From Burkholderiales bacterium (GTDB lineage Bacteria > Pseudomonadota > Gammaproteobacteria > Burkholderiales > Casimicrobiaceae), in contig JADYZP010000052.1 in assembly GCA_020853025.1 (NCBI GenBank), positions 59,371 through 123,370 of the forward strand: a DNA stretch of 64,000 nucleotides. Reading direction: 5' to 3'. A program made the translations under genes and the position numbers. The notes beneath the pieces were generated by a model. That model had not been told where the DNA came from. It saw nothing but the letters and a program-made list of their open reading frames with translations, and ran no database searches. Positions 40,346 through 52,574 of this stretch are shown here, in pieces (position 1 is the stretch's first letter; every line of letters starts with the position of its first letter).

Positions 40346-42218
40346 GGCCGAGACTCCACGTCAGCAGCATCGCACTGCCGGCGAGCACCAGGAACAGGTA
40401 GCGGTGCAGGTTGCCGCTTTGCACGACGCAGAAGGCGGCCGCGGTTCGTCGGGCGAGCCTCACCATGCCGTCGAGAGAGCCGTCGAGGAGCACCCGGTCG
40501 GAGAGGCGCAGGAATACGGCGTCCGAGATCCAGGTCAGCGGACGACCCAGCACGCGCTCGTAGAACTCGTCGACGTAGTACTTGTTCGCGAGCACGCGCG
40601 ACAGAGCCGCGATGCGCGCGCCGAAACGCTCGGCACGCCGCGCATCGCCGCCGAAGAACCAGGCCGCCAGTGCGAGTCCGGCGAAGGCGATCACCACCGA
40701 CAGCCAGAGCAGCGGCGCCTCGAATTGTTGCAGGTGTTCCGCAACCGGCGGCAGCGGCAGCAGCGGCTCCAGGTAGTGCGGCACGGCGACGAAGCCGCCG
40801 GCGGCGGAGGCCACCGCGAGCACGACAAGCACGCCGGTCATCGATGTCGCCGACTCGTGTACGTGGTGCTCGACTTCCGGCGTCATCCGCGACCGGCCGA
40901 GGAAGGTGAGCCACAGCAGGCGGAACATGTAGAACGCGGTCAGCAGTGCGGTCGCCGCGCCGACCGCCCATAGCAGCACCGAGCCGCCATGGTCGCTGGC
41001 GAAGGCGTACCAAAGGATCTCGTCCTTGGAGAAAAAGCCGGCCAGCGGCGGGATGCCGGCGATCGCCGCGGTCGCCACGGCGAAAGTGACGAAGGTCACC
41101 GGTATGCGCCTGGCGAGCCCGCCCATTTTGCGCACATCCTGCTCGCCGCCGAGCGCGTGGATCACGCTGCCGGCGCCCAGGAACAGGCAGGCCTTGAAGA
41201 ACGCATGCGTCATCACGTGGAAGATCGCGACGCCGTAGGCACCGACGCCGAGCGCCACGAACATGAAGCCCAGCTGCGATATGGTCGAGTACGCGAGCAC
41301 ACGCTTGATGTCGTGCTGCGCGATGGCGACCGTCGCCGCGAAGAACGCCGTCGCCGCACCGACGACCGTGATCACCTGCGACGCCGTCTCGGCGTGCATG
41401 TAGACGCCCGACATCCTCGCCACCAGGTAGACCCCGGCCGTCACCATCGTCGCCGCATGGATCAGCGCCGACACCGGGGTCGGGCCGGCCATCGCGTCGG
41501 GCAGCCAGACGTGCAGCGGGATCTGCGCCGACTTGCCGGTGGCGCCGATGAACAGCAGGATGCCGATCAGGCTGGCCGGCACCGCCGGCGGTGGACCGGC
41601 GGCGAAGGCCGCGTTGATGCGGTCCATGTCGAGCGTGCCGACCGCGAAATACAACGCGAACATGCCGAGCAGGAAGCCGGCGTCGCCGATGCGATTGGTG
41701 ACGAAGGCCTTTTTGCCCGCGCGCGCCTTGTCGGGGTCGTCGAACCAGAAGCCGATCAGCAGGTAGGACGCGAGTCCGACACCTTCCCAGCCGACGAAGA
41801 GCACCAGCAGTGACCGCGCGAGCACCAGCAGCAGCATGAGGAACAGGAACAGGTTGAGATATGCGAAGTAGCGCGCGTAACTCTTGTCCTCCTTCATGTA
41901 GCCGATCGAATAAACGTGAATCAGCGAGCCGACGCCGGTCACGACCAGCGTCATCACCGCGCTCAAGGGGTCGAGGTAGAGCGCGACGTCGAAACCACTG
42001 CCGGCGATGGCGGCCCACGTGTAGAGGGTCGCCACCTGCGGCGCACCTCCACGCACCGAAAGCTCGGCAAACAACAGGATCGCGAGAGCGAAGGTCGCGA
42101 TCGGCAGGCTGCATCCGACCACCGACACGAAGCGGTGGCCAAGCCGGTTGCCGGCGAGGCCGTTGACAAGAAAGCCGAACAACGGCAGCAGGACGATCGC
42201 GGTGAGCGCAAGTGCCAA
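40338..42218 (-). CDS. nuoL: NADH-quinone oxidoreductase subunit L
   Basis: A 626-residue antiporter-like subunit with the long lateral C-terminal helix region. KSAQIPLHVWLPDAMAGPTPVSALIHAATM and YSTISQLGFM are diagnostic. The start appears to be TTG at 42218, 6 bp after nuoK; the ribosome-binding site is weak. Confidence 0.96.
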   Translation of the reverse strand: MALALTAIVLLPLFGFLVNGLAGNRLGHRFVSVVGCSLPIATFALAILLFAELSVRGGAPQVATLYTWAAIAGSGFDVALYLDPLSAVMTLVVTGVGSLIHVYSIGYMKEDKSYARYFAYLNLFLFLMLLLVLARSLLVLFVGWEGVGLASYLLIGFWFDDPDKARAGKKAFVTNRIGDAGFLLGMFALYFAVGTLDMDRINAAFAAGPPPAVPASLIGILLFIGATGKSAQIPLHVWLPDAMAGPTPVSALIHAATMVTAGVYLVARMSGVYMHAETASQVITVVGAATAFFAATVAIAQHDIKRVLAYSTISQLGFMFVALGVGAYGVAIFHVMTHAFFKACLFLGAGSVIHALGGEQDVRKMGGLARRIPVTFVTFAVATAAIAGIPPLAGFFSKDEILWYAFASDHGGSVLLWAVGAATALLTAFYMFRLLWLTFLGRSRMTPEVEHHVHESATSMTGVLVVLAVASAAGGFVAVPHYLEPLLPLPPVAEHLQQFEAPLLWLSVVIAFAGLALAAWFFGGDARRAERFGARIAALSRVLANKYYVDEFYERVLGRPLTWISDAVFLRLSDRVLLDGSLDGMVRLARRTAAAFCVVQSGNLHRYLFLVLAGSAMLLTWSLGRG

Positions 42219-42224
42219 GAGCCG

Positions 42225-42527
42225 CTAGCCTTTCAGTTCCGCGTAGGCGCCCGCGTCCAGCGTACGGCGTCTTCGAACCAGCAGCAGCACCAGCGGAATG
42301 GCGATGGCAATTTCGGCCGCGGCGACGACGAAAGCGAGGAAGACCAGCACGGCGCCGGCCGTCGTGTCGGTCTGCCGCGCCAGCGTGACCAGCGCCAGGT
42401 TGGCAGCATTGAGCATCAACTCCATGCACATCAGCATCACCAGCACGTTGCGACGGATGATGACCCCGACGAAGCCCAGCGCAAACAGCGCCAGCGCGAG
42501 GACCAGCAGCGCGGAAAGCTTATCCAT
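42225..42527 (-). CDS. nuoK: NADH-quinone oxidoreductase subunit K
   Basis: A 100-residue, three-helix subunit with the two buried glutamates in MCMELMLNAANLA and AAAEIAIA. It overlaps nuoJ by 8 bp. It forms part of the proton channel in the membrane arm. Confidence 0.96.
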   Translation of the reverse strand: MDKLSALLVLALALFALGFVGVIIRRNVLVMLMCMELMLNAANLALVTLARQTDTTAGAVLVFLAFVVAAAEIAIAIPLVLLLVRRRRTLDAGAYAELKG

Positions 42528-43041
42528 GGTCTTTGTCGTCCAGGCGCACGACGACGATGGCGGCAACGACCGCCGCGACCAGCAGCACCGACGTCACCTC
42601 GAACTGCAGCCAGTAGCGGGACAGGAAGTCGACGGCGAACTGCCCGATCCCGAACAGCGCGGTGGCCGGCTGCACTCCGCCGGTGTCGCGCCAGACCGCA
42701 TGTCCGAGCACCACGAAGAAGAGCAGCCCCGCCGCTGCCGCCGGCACGACCAGCCGCGTAAAGCGGTGCGTGAACGACAGGTCGCGGACGTCGAGCAGCA
42801 TGATCACGTAGACGATGAACACCATCACTGCGCTGACGTAGATCAGCACCTGGAACGCGGCGATGAAGTGGACGCCGAGCAGGCCGTAGATGCCTCCCAG
42901 AGAAATCATCGTGCCGATCAGCGCCATCGCCACGCGCATCGGATGCCGCAGCACCAGCATCGCCACCGCGCCGGCGAGCGCGAAGACCCCGAAGAGGACG
43001 AGCAATGCGGTATCCGCGTACTGGAGCGTGGCTTCGATCAT
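42520..43041 (-). CDS. nuoJ: NADH-quinone oxidoreductase subunit J
   Basis: A 173-residue membrane subunit of five helices, with GVHFIAAFQVLIYVSAVMVF, the conserved central helix. Its ATG overlaps the nuoI TGA (ATGA). Confidence 0.95.
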   Translation of the reverse strand: MIEATLQYADTALLVLFGVFALAGAVAMLVLRHPMRVAMALIGTMISLGGIYGLLGVHFIAAFQVLIYVSAVMVFIVYVIMLLDVRDLSFTHRFTRLVVPAAAAGLLFFVVLGHAVWRDTGGVQPATALFGIGQFAVDFLSRYWLQFEVTSVLLVAAVVAAIVVVRLDDKDHG

Positions 43042-43619
43042 CGCGATTCTCGAAAGGTCGCCGTGCCGGTCTTTCCGGGATAGGGCTTGGCGACGTCGGA
43101 TTGAGGGTTCCAGCTCAACAGCTCCGGCAGCGTGATCCACATCCGTTCGCGGTCGCGGCCGGGGAAGTCGGGCACCATGCGGACCATGCGAATCGCGTCC
43201 TCGGGACACGCCTCGATGCACAGTCCGCAGAAGATGCAACGCGAATAGTCGATCGTAAATGCCGACGGGGACTTCGGATGCGCCGGATCGTCCGGGTCGA
43301 AGGCGGCGTCGATCTCGATGCACTGCGCCGGGCAGACGGTCGCGCACATGTTGCAGGCGATGCACTGCGGCCGGCCGTCGGGCCGCTGCGTCAGGATGTG
43401 CTTGCCACGATTGTTGGCGGCATAGTCGGCGCGCGTCTCCTCCGGGTAGTACGTCGTCAGCGCGCCCTTGCGCAGCGTCATCCACCGCCACATATTGCGC
43501 ACGAAGACGCCGCCGGTGATCGACAGGCCGCGCACGATCTCGGGCAGGTACAAGCGCTCCCACCACGACATCGTCGGCGCGTTCCAGTATTGCCTGCGAA
43601 CGTGCGGGCGGCGGTTCAT
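43038..43619 (-). CDS. nuoI: NADH-quinone oxidoreductase subunit I (ferredoxin-like)
   Basis: A 193-residue subunit with two [4Fe-4S] motifs, CIACNMCATVCPAQC and CIFCGLCIEACPEDAI, for clusters N6a and N6b. It passes electrons from NuoG to NuoB. The first ATG (43619) overlaps the nuoH stop; a second ATG at 43571 (MSWWERLY) is nearer the usual start. Confidence 0.95.
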   Translation of the reverse strand: MNRRPHVRRQYWNAPTMSWWERLYLPEIVRGLSITGGVFVRNMWRWMTLRKGALTTYYPEETRADYAANNRGKHILTQRPDGRPQCIACNMCATVCPAQCIEIDAAFDPDDPAHPKSPSAFTIDYSRCIFCGLCIEACPEDAIRMVRMVPDFPGRDRERMWITLPELLSWNPQSDVAKPYPGKTGTATFRESR

Positions 43620-44760
43620 CGCTGCAGCAGGAAGACGACGACCGCGGTGACGACCAGGTTGGCCAGGCACAGCGGCAGCATGAACTTCCACGCGAACATC
43701 AACACCTGGTCGAAGCGGAAGCGCGGCAAAGTCCAGCGGATCAGGATCTGGAACGACGACATCGCGAGCACCTTCACCAGGAAGGTGGAAAGCTGCAGCA
43801 CGACGACCGTGCCGTGCGCGAGCGGCACGACATGACCGCCCGGCAGCGCGAAGCCGGAGTCGTTCAGGAACGGCAGGTTGTAGCCGCCGAGGAACAGCGT
43901 CGTGAACAGCGCGCCGATGATCGCGATCTCGATGAACTCGGCGAACATGAACAGTCCCATCTTCATCGCGCTGTATTCGGTGTAGAAGCCGGCAATCAGC
44001 TCCGATTCCGCCTCCGGCAGGTCGAAGGGGATGCGTTTGTTCTCGGCGATCGCCGCCGTGAGGAAAAGCGTCGCGGCGAAGGGCTGATAGACGATTCCCC
44101 ATGCCGGCAGGAAGCCCAGCACCAGCCCCGACTGTTGCTGCACCATCGCGTTGAGGTCGAGCGTGCCGTAGATCAGGATCAGGCCGAGGACGGTGAGGCC
44201 CATGACCAGTTCGTAGGAGATCATCTGCGCGCCCGCACGCAACGCGCCCAGCATCGAGAACTTGTTCGACGACGACCAGCCGGCGAGCATGGCGCCGATG
44301 ACCGACAGGCCACCGAAGGCGAACACGATCAGCAGGCCCGCATCGAGGCGCGCGATCTGCATCGGGTAGCTGCGCTCGCCGAACCAGTCCGCGACCGCCG
44401 GCAGTGCCGAGAGCAGCTTGCCCGGGTCCAGCGTACCGCCGAAGGGGATGACGCCGAACACCAGCAGCACCGGCGTGAACACGACCCAGGGCGCGATCAT
44501 GTAGGCGAGGCGATCGTAGGCGGCCGGCTTCCAGTCTTCCTTCAGCAGCATCTTCAGGCCGTCGGCCATGCCGTGGAACAGGCCCCACCAGACAAGTTTC
44601 ACTTGCGTGAACGGGATGCGCACATAGGCGCGGTTGGCGCCGATGCGGTCGGACATCACCGCCGCCTGCTTGCGCTCGACCCAGGTCAGCACGGTGCCGA
44701 AGAGCAGCAGCACCGTCAGCGCGTAGCCGATGTAGACGATGGCGATGACGAGATCCTGGA

Positions 44761-44764
<4 letters not shown>
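43616..44764 (-). CDS. nuoH: NADH-quinone oxidoreductase subunit H
   Basis: A 382-residue membrane subunit at the quinone site. RIPFTQVKLVWWGLFHGMADGLKMLLKED and ENKRIPFDLPEAESELIAGF are highly conserved family segments. Start and stop both overlap neighbouring genes by four bases. Confidence 0.97.
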
Positions 44765-47494
<2,730 letters not shown>

Positions 47495-47563
47495 GTCAGT
47501 GGCCAATGGCGCGGCGCAGGCGGGTGAGGGGAAACCGCGGGTGCTGTGAGCGTGGAGGTCGCT

Positions 47564-48028
47564 TCATCCGAGCTCCCGCAGCAGCGCATCGAGCCGCTCG
47601 ATGCTCATCGACTCGTGATACGTCTCGTTGACCACCACCACCGGCGCCGTGCCGCAGGAACCCAGGCACTCGACCGTCGAGAACGTGATGCGGCCGTCGG
47701 CCGTGGTCTCGCCGGGACCGATGCCGAGCGATGCGCCGACGTGCGCGATCAGCCGTTCCGCCCCGCACATCGAGCAGCTGACGTTGCGGCAGGTCTGCAG
47801 GTGCCAGCGGCCGACCGGTGTGCGCCGGAACTGCGTGTAATACGACAGCACCTCCTCGATCTGGATGCGCGGGACCCCGAGGTAGGCGACGAGGCCGTCG
47901 ATGTCGCTGTCGGCGACGAAGCCACGATCCTCCTGGATGCGCCGCACGCAGGGCAGCACCAGCGACGACTCGAAACCGGCCGGGAAACGCGCCTTCAGCC
48001 GCTCGAATTCGGGGATCAGATGCTTCAT
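47564..48028 (-). CDS. nuoE: NADH-quinone oxidoreductase subunit E
   Basis: A 154-residue thioredoxin-like [2Fe-2S] subunit. The N1a ligands lie in CRNVSC and ECLGSC. The N-terminal helical half (LPCVRRIQEDRGFV) is typical. About 69 bp separate it from nuoF. Confidence 0.95.
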   Translation of the reverse strand: MKHLIPEFERLKARFPAGFESSLVLPCVRRIQEDRGFVADSDIDGLVAYLGVPRIQIEEVLSYYTQFRRTPVGRWHLQTCRNVSCSMCGAERLIAHVGASLGIGPGETTADGRITFSTVECLGSCGTAPVVVVNETYHESMSIERLDALLRELG

Positions 48029-48057
48029 CGGTCGCTCATTGCCCGGTTATCGCTCAC

Positions 48058-49287
48058 TCATCGGTCACACTCGCCGCCGATCATGTTCACCGAACCGAAG
48101 GTCGGCACGATGTCGGCAAGCTGATAGCCTTCGAGCATCTTGTGGACGCCACCCATGTGGACGAAGCTGGGCGCGCGCACGTGCACCTTGTACGGGACCC
48201 CGCCGCCGGTACTGACCAGGTAGAAGCCGAGCTCGCCGTTGGGCGACTCGTGCGCGACGTAGATCTCGCCCGCCGGCACGGCCGGCCCATCCATCACCAG
48301 CTTGAAGTGGTTTATCAGCGACTCGATTTCCGTGTAGACGAGTTGCTTGTCCGGGAACGTGCAGCGGTGGTCGTCGACGTTGATCGGGCCCGCGGGCAGC
48401 ATCTCCATCAGCTGCCGGATCATGTGCACGGACTCGTCCATCTCGCGCATCCGAACGTAATAGCGATCGTAGTTGTCGCCTTTGATGCCGACTGGCACCT
48501 CGAAGTCGAGCTCGGCGTACGCGAGGTACGGCGTGTCGCGGCGCAGGTCGAGTACCGCACCGGTCGAGCGCAGTATCGGACCCGTATAGCCCCAGTGCAG
48601 CGCGTCGGCGGTCGAGATCACGCCGACGTCGCGCATGCGGTCGATGAAGATCCGGTTGCGGTCGATGAGCCCGTGCACGCGCGCGACGAAAACCTCGTAC
48701 TTGTCGAGGATGTCCGCGAGCCTGGTCAGCCAGTCGGCCGGCAGGTCGCGGGCGAGTCCGCCGATGCGGCCGTAGGTGTAGGTGACGCGCGCGCCAGTCA
48801 GGTTCGCCAGGTGCTCGTACATGTAATCGCGGACCATCACCAGATAGAGGAACGCGGTCATCGCGCCCAGCTCCATCAGTCCGGCGGCGATGCAGGTCAG
48901 GTGGTCGACGAGCCGCGAGTACTCCGACAGCAGCGTGCGCAGATAGCGGCAGCGCGGCGTGATCGTCACGCCCATCAACTGCTCGACAGCGTCGCAGTAC
49001 GCGAAGTCGTTGATCAGCGCCGACACGTAGTTCAGCCGGTCGACATAGGGGATCAGGTTGTGCCAGGTGTGCGATTCGCACTCCTTCTCGAAACCGCGGT
49101 GCAGGTAACCGGCGTGCACATCGGTGCGCACGACACGCTCGCCGTCGAGTGCGGCGATGATCTGCACGGTGCCGTGCGTCGCCGGATGCGACGGCCCGAT
49201 GTTGACGATGACGGGACCACCCTCGCCCTCCGGCGCGAAGGCCGGCCGGACCGGATTCGGCAGCGTGGCCAGCGGTGGCGGCTTCAT
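48058..49287 (-). CDS. nuoD: NADH-quinone oxidoreductase subunit D
   Basis: A 409-residue subunit of the quinone-binding cavity, related to NiFe-hydrogenase large subunits but lacking their metal cysteines. NIGPSHPATHGTVQ at the N-terminus carries the quinone-site histidine; GYLHRGFEKE follows. The ATG overlaps the nuoC stop codon. Confidence 0.97.
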   Translation of the reverse strand: MKPPPLATLPNPVRPAFAPEGEGGPVIVNIGPSHPATHGTVQIIAALDGERVVRTDVHAGYLHRGFEKECESHTWHNLIPYVDRLNYVSALINDFAYCDAVEQLMGVTITPRCRYLRTLLSEYSRLVDHLTCIAAGLMELGAMTAFLYLVMVRDYMYEHLANLTGARVTYTYGRIGGLARDLPADWLTRLADILDKYEVFVARVHGLIDRNRIFIDRMRDVGVISTADALHWGYTGPILRSTGAVLDLRRDTPYLAYAELDFEVPVGIKGDNYDRYYVRMREMDESVHMIRQLMEMLPAGPINVDDHRCTFPDKQLVYTEIESLINHFKLVMDGPAVPAGEIYVAHESPNGELGFYLVSTGGGVPYKVHVRAPSFVHMGGVHKMLEGYQLADIVPTFGSVNMIGGECDR

Positions 49288-49757
49288 GGCGTCCGGTAGG
49301 GTACGAGCGGCTGCTCACGCTCTTTCGGATAGTCCTTGCGCAGCGGGTGTCCGACGAAGCCCTCGTAGAGCAGGATCGGCCGCAGGTCGTCGTTACCGAC
49401 GAAGCCGATACCGTACATGTCGTGGCATTCGCGCTCCATGAACGCCGCCGACCCGTAGAGCGTGGTCAGCGACGGCACCGCGGCGGCGCGCTCGGGCACC
49501 GCGGTCTTCAGGCGGACCCGCAGCCGCCGCTGCGTCGAGTAGAAGTGCCAGACGACGTCGAAGCGCAGCGGACGCTCCGGCCAGTCGATCGCGGTCACAT
49601 CGAGCAGAAGATCGAAGGCGAGTTCGGCCGCAAGCCGCGCCGCCGTCATGGCAACGGCGTCGGGCGCGACTTCGACGATCAGCAATCCGTGCTCGATGCG
49701 CGCCGGCCGGCCGTCGACGGCGAGCGCTTCCGCGAGTGTTTCGAGCGCAGTCGGCAT
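49284..49757 (-). CDS. nuoC: NADH-quinone oxidoreductase subunit C
   Basis: A 157-residue peripheral subunit with the family C-terminal motif ERECHDMYGIGFVGNDDLRPILL. It is separate from nuoD, not fused as in E. coli. It lies 6 bp downstream of nuoB. Confidence 0.95.
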   Translation of the reverse strand: MPTALETLAEALAVDGRPARIEHGLLIVEVAPDAVAMTAARLAAELAFDLLLDVTAIDWPERPLRFDVVWHFYSTQRRLRVRLKTAVPERAAAVPSLTTLYGSAAFMERECHDMYGIGFVGNDDLRPILLYEGFVGHPLRKDYPKEREQPLVPYRTP

Positions 49758-49763
49758 CTTGCG

Positions 49764-50285
49764 TCAGAAAGTGTCGGTCACGATCGGATGTTTCGACCGC
49801 GCGATCATGCCCTGCAGGCGCATGATGCCGTCGATCACCATCTCGGGCCGCGGCGGACAGCCGGGCACGTAGATATCGACCGGAATGACGCGATCGATAC
49901 CCTGCACCGCTGCGTAGTTCCGGTAGAACCCGCCGGAGGTCGCGCAAACGCCGAAGGCCATCACCCACTTCGGTTCGCACATCTGCTCGTAGACGCGACG
50001 CAACACCGGCGCCTGCTTGTGGGTGACGGTACCGACGACCATCAACAGATCCGCCTGCCGCGGCGAGAAGCGAGGCAGCGCGGCGCCGAAGCGGTCGGTA
50101 TCGTAAGGCGACGAACTCACCGCCATGAATTCCATTGCGCAGCAGGCAGTGACGAAGGGGTAGGGAAACAGCGAGAACTTGCGTGCCCAGCCAACCAACT
50201 CGTCCTTCTTTGTCGTCAAGTATTCGAACGCAGCGCTGCGGCCGCCAGCGTGGGCAATCGGATCGCCGCGCACGTCTGCGGTCAT
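49764..50285 (-). CDS. nuoB: NADH-quinone oxidoreductase subunit B (cluster N2)
   Basis: A 173-residue subunit. The N2 cluster ligands are visible: the tandem cysteines in FVTACCAMEFMA, then GVCATSGG and PGCPPRPE. It hands electrons to quinone. Its ATG overlaps the nuoA stop codon. Confidence 0.97.
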   Translation of the reverse strand: MTADVRGDPIAHAGGRSAAFEYLTTKKDELVGWARKFSLFPYPFVTACCAMEFMAVSSSPYDTDRFGAALPRFSPRQADLLMVVGTVTHKQAPVLRRVYEQMCEPKWVMAFGVCATSGGFYRNYAAVQGIDRVIPVDIYVPGCPPRPEMVIDGIMRLQGMIARSKHPIVTDTF

Positions 50286-50647
50286 TGCGTCACTGCCTCG
50301 AGCAGCCGCGCCCGGTAGACGTAGAGCAGGATCAGCAGCAGCAGGAACACGAAGATGCCAAAGGTTCCCAGCATGAATCCGGTGACCGGCTGCGCAGCCA
50401 GCGCCCAGATGAACAGAAAGACGGTCTCCAGGTCGAAGAGGATGAAAACGATCGCGACCGCGTAGTACTTGATCGGCACCGCCTTGACGTTGCGCGTGTC
50501 CACCGGTGTGGCGCCACACTCGAACGGCTCGAGCTTGAGTGCGCTGGCGACAGGCTTCGGCCCGAGCAAGCGGTTGAGCAGCAGCGTGACGAACACGAAG
50601 CCGAGTATGGCCAGCGCGTAGAGCAGGAAGATCGCGTACGGGCTCAT
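50282..50647 (-). CDS. nuoA: NADH-quinone oxidoreductase subunit A
   Basis: A 121-residue membrane subunit, first gene of the operon. FECGATPVDTRN, the conserved cysteine loop, and FILFDLETVFLFIWAL are diagnostic. Only 31 bp separate it from the malic enzyme gene on the same strand, so co-transcription is possible. Confidence 0.96.
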   Translation of the reverse strand: MSPYAIFLLYALAILGFVFVTLLLNRLLGPKPVASALKLEPFECGATPVDTRNVKAVPIKYYAVAIVFILFDLETVFLFIWALAAQPVTGFMLGTFGIFVFLLLLILLYVYRARLLEAVTQ

Positions 50648-50678
50648 TCGCGGTTGCCTTCGTAGCGTCCGCTGGCGT

Positions 50679-52349
50679 TCACACGACGTAAGTCGCGTAG
50701 GTCGGCTCGTACATCGCGGCGCGAACGGCGGCCAGGATGTCGGAAGGCATCGAAGCCTCCGCCAGGCCATCGCGCCAGCCCACCTCCGCGACGGCAGCAG
50801 CGATCTGCGCGGAGACGTCCCGGATCGCGGTCAGCGGCGGATACAGGCTCCCCTGCGCCAGGTCGGCTGCGGTCACCTGCTGCGCGAGTGTGCGCGCTGC
50901 GATCAGGAACATGTCGTCCGTGATGTGTCGCGCGCGGCTGACGATCGCGCCCAGGCCAAGTCCTGGAAAGATGTACGAATTGTTGCCCTGCCTCGGCACG
51001 AACGTCGTCCCGCCCAACGAGACCGGCGCGAAAGGACTCCCCGACGCGAACAGCGCGCGCCCCTCCGACCACTCGTAGGCCTGCGCGGCCGTGCACTCCG
51101 ACTTCGACGTCGGATTCGACAGCGAGAAGACGATCGGGCGTCGGTTCTGCGCGGCCATTGCCTGCACGACTTCGCGGGTGAAGGCACCACCGACGGCGGC
51201 AACACCGATGATCGCGGTGGGCTTAAGCTGCCGCACCGCGCTGAGAAGGTCGGCGACAGGCGAATGCTCGTGCGCAAAGCGCGTCTTGTGCGCGGCGAGT
51301 TCGGTGCGCCCGGCGACGACCAGTCCCTTCGAGTCGACCAGCCAGCAGCGACGGCGTGCGTCGTCGGCGGTCAGACCCTCGGCGACCATCGCCGCGACCA
51401 CGAGTTCGGCGATGCCGGTGGCGGCCTCGCCGGCACCCTGAAACAGCAGTCGCTGTTCGCCGAGCGTGCCTCCTGTGATACGCAACGCACTCAAGACGCC
51501 GGCGAGCGCGACGGCGGCGGTGCCCTGGATGTCGTCGTTGAACGTGCAGATGCGCTCGCGATATCGCTCGAGCAGCCGGAACGCGTTATGGTTGGCGAAG
51601 TCCTCGAACTGGACGACGACGCCGGGGAAGACCTGCTGCGTGGCATGAACGAATTCCTCGACCAGACTGTCGTAGTCGGCGCCGGTCAATCGCGGCTGGT
51701 CGAGGCCGAGATACAGCGGATCACGGCGCAGGGCCTCGTTGTTGGTTCCAACGTCGAGCAATATCGGCAGGCACTGGTTCGGATGCACGCCGGCACCCGC
51801 CGTGTACAGCGACAGCTTGCCCACCGGAATGCCCATGCCGCTCGCGCCCAAATCCCCGAGGCCGAGGATGCGTTCGCCATCGGTGACGACAATGATCGCG
51901 ACCCGGCGATGCGGCCAGTTACGCAGAATGCTCACGATCCGGCCACGGTCGTTGGCGCTGATGAACATGCCGCGCGGTCGCTGGAAGATGTGTCCGAACT
52001 GCTGGCACGCGAGACCGACGGTCGGCGTGTAGATGATCGGCATCATTTCGTCGGGGTGATCGACGACGACCCGAAAGAACAGTGTTTCGTTGCGGTCGTG
52101 CAGGGCGGCGAGGTCGATGTAGCGCTCGAGGTCGTTCGGCTTGCGGCGGAAATTTTCCAGCACCCGCGCAACCTGCGCCGACTGCGACAGCACATGCGGC
52201 GGCAATAGTCCGCGCAAGTCGAGCACATCGCGCTCGGCTTCGGTGAATGCCGTCCCCTTGTTGAGCGTGGGGTCCTGCAGCAGCATCGCTCCACGCGGGA
52301 ACGATGCCGGCAGCAGCCAAGGTGCGGCGGTCGTGCCGTCGTCGGCCAA
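50679..52349 (-). CDS. maeA: NAD-type malic enzyme (oxaloacetate-decarboxylating)
   Basis: A 556-residue malic enzyme, the long bacterial/eukaryotic type, making pyruvate, CO2 and NAD(P)H from malate. MMPIIYTPTVGLACQQFG near the N-terminus and FEDFANHNAFRLLERYRE with TFNDDIQGTAAVALAG are family hallmarks; GAGEAATGIAELV is the dinucleotide-binding loop. TTG 52349, with GAGGGAG upstream, is the likeliest start; there is no suitable ATG before residue 20. It lies between the POR operon and nuoA, all on one strand. Its product pyruvate could feed the neighbouring oxidoreductase. Confidence 0.93.
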   Translation of the reverse strand: MADDGTTAAPWLLPASFPRGAMLLQDPTLNKGTAFTEAERDVLDLRGLLPPHVLSQSAQVARVLENFRRKPNDLERYIDLAALHDRNETLFFRVVVDHPDEMMPIIYTPTVGLACQQFGHIFQRPRGMFISANDRGRIVSILRNWPHRRVAIIVVTDGERILGLGDLGASGMGIPVGKLSLYTAGAGVHPNQCLPILLDVGTNNEALRRDPLYLGLDQPRLTGADYDSLVEEFVHATQQVFPGVVVQFEDFANHNAFRLLERYRERICTFNDDIQGTAAVALAGVLSALRITGGTLGEQRLLFQGAGEAATGIAELVVAAMVAEGLTADDARRRCWLVDSKGLVVAGRTELAAHKTRFAHEHSPVADLLSAVRQLKPTAIIGVAAVGGAFTREVVQAMAAQNRRPIVFSLSNPTSKSECTAAQAYEWSEGRALFASGSPFAPVSLGGTTFVPRQGNNSYIFPGLGLGAIVSRARHITDDMFLIAARTLAQQVTAADLAQGSLYPPLTAIRDVSAQIAAAVAEVGWRDGLAEASMPSDILAAVRAAMYEPTYATYVV

Positions 52350-52440
52350 GCGATTCTCCCTCGTTGCACCTCGGCGAACGCCGTTAAGGACGTGGTCCCT
52401 CGTGGCGCCGTGAATCACGAATTCGCAGCACACTCCCCAA

Positions 52441-52538
52441 CGTCATTCCCCGGGAAAGCGGGAATCCAGAGACTTTCCGCCGTTGCAGGGCTCAAGGAAA
52501 ATCCACCAAACCGGGTTCCCGCTTTCGTGGAATCGACG
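52441..52538. repeat. MITE-like hairpin repeat with GTCATTCCC-type ends
   Basis: The left end (52441-52469, beginning CGTCATTCCCCGGGAAAGCG) and the right end (52511-52538) are imperfect inverted copies of a 28-29 base sequence; both carry AAAGCGGGAA or its complement. About 40 bp lie between. This matches the small dispersed hairpin repeats common in betaproteobacterial genomes. It sits between the malic enzyme start and the end of the gltD-like gene. No transposase is encoded. Confidence 0.7.
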
Positions 52539-52574
52539 ATTGAAGTGTATGCGGCGAATTTCTGTCCAAATGCC

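Noticed and set aside
48058-49287. NuoD as a hydrogenase-4-type large subunit
   Set aside because: It lacks both CXXC metal motifs, has the quinone-site SHPATHG sequence, and is within a full nuoA-N set.
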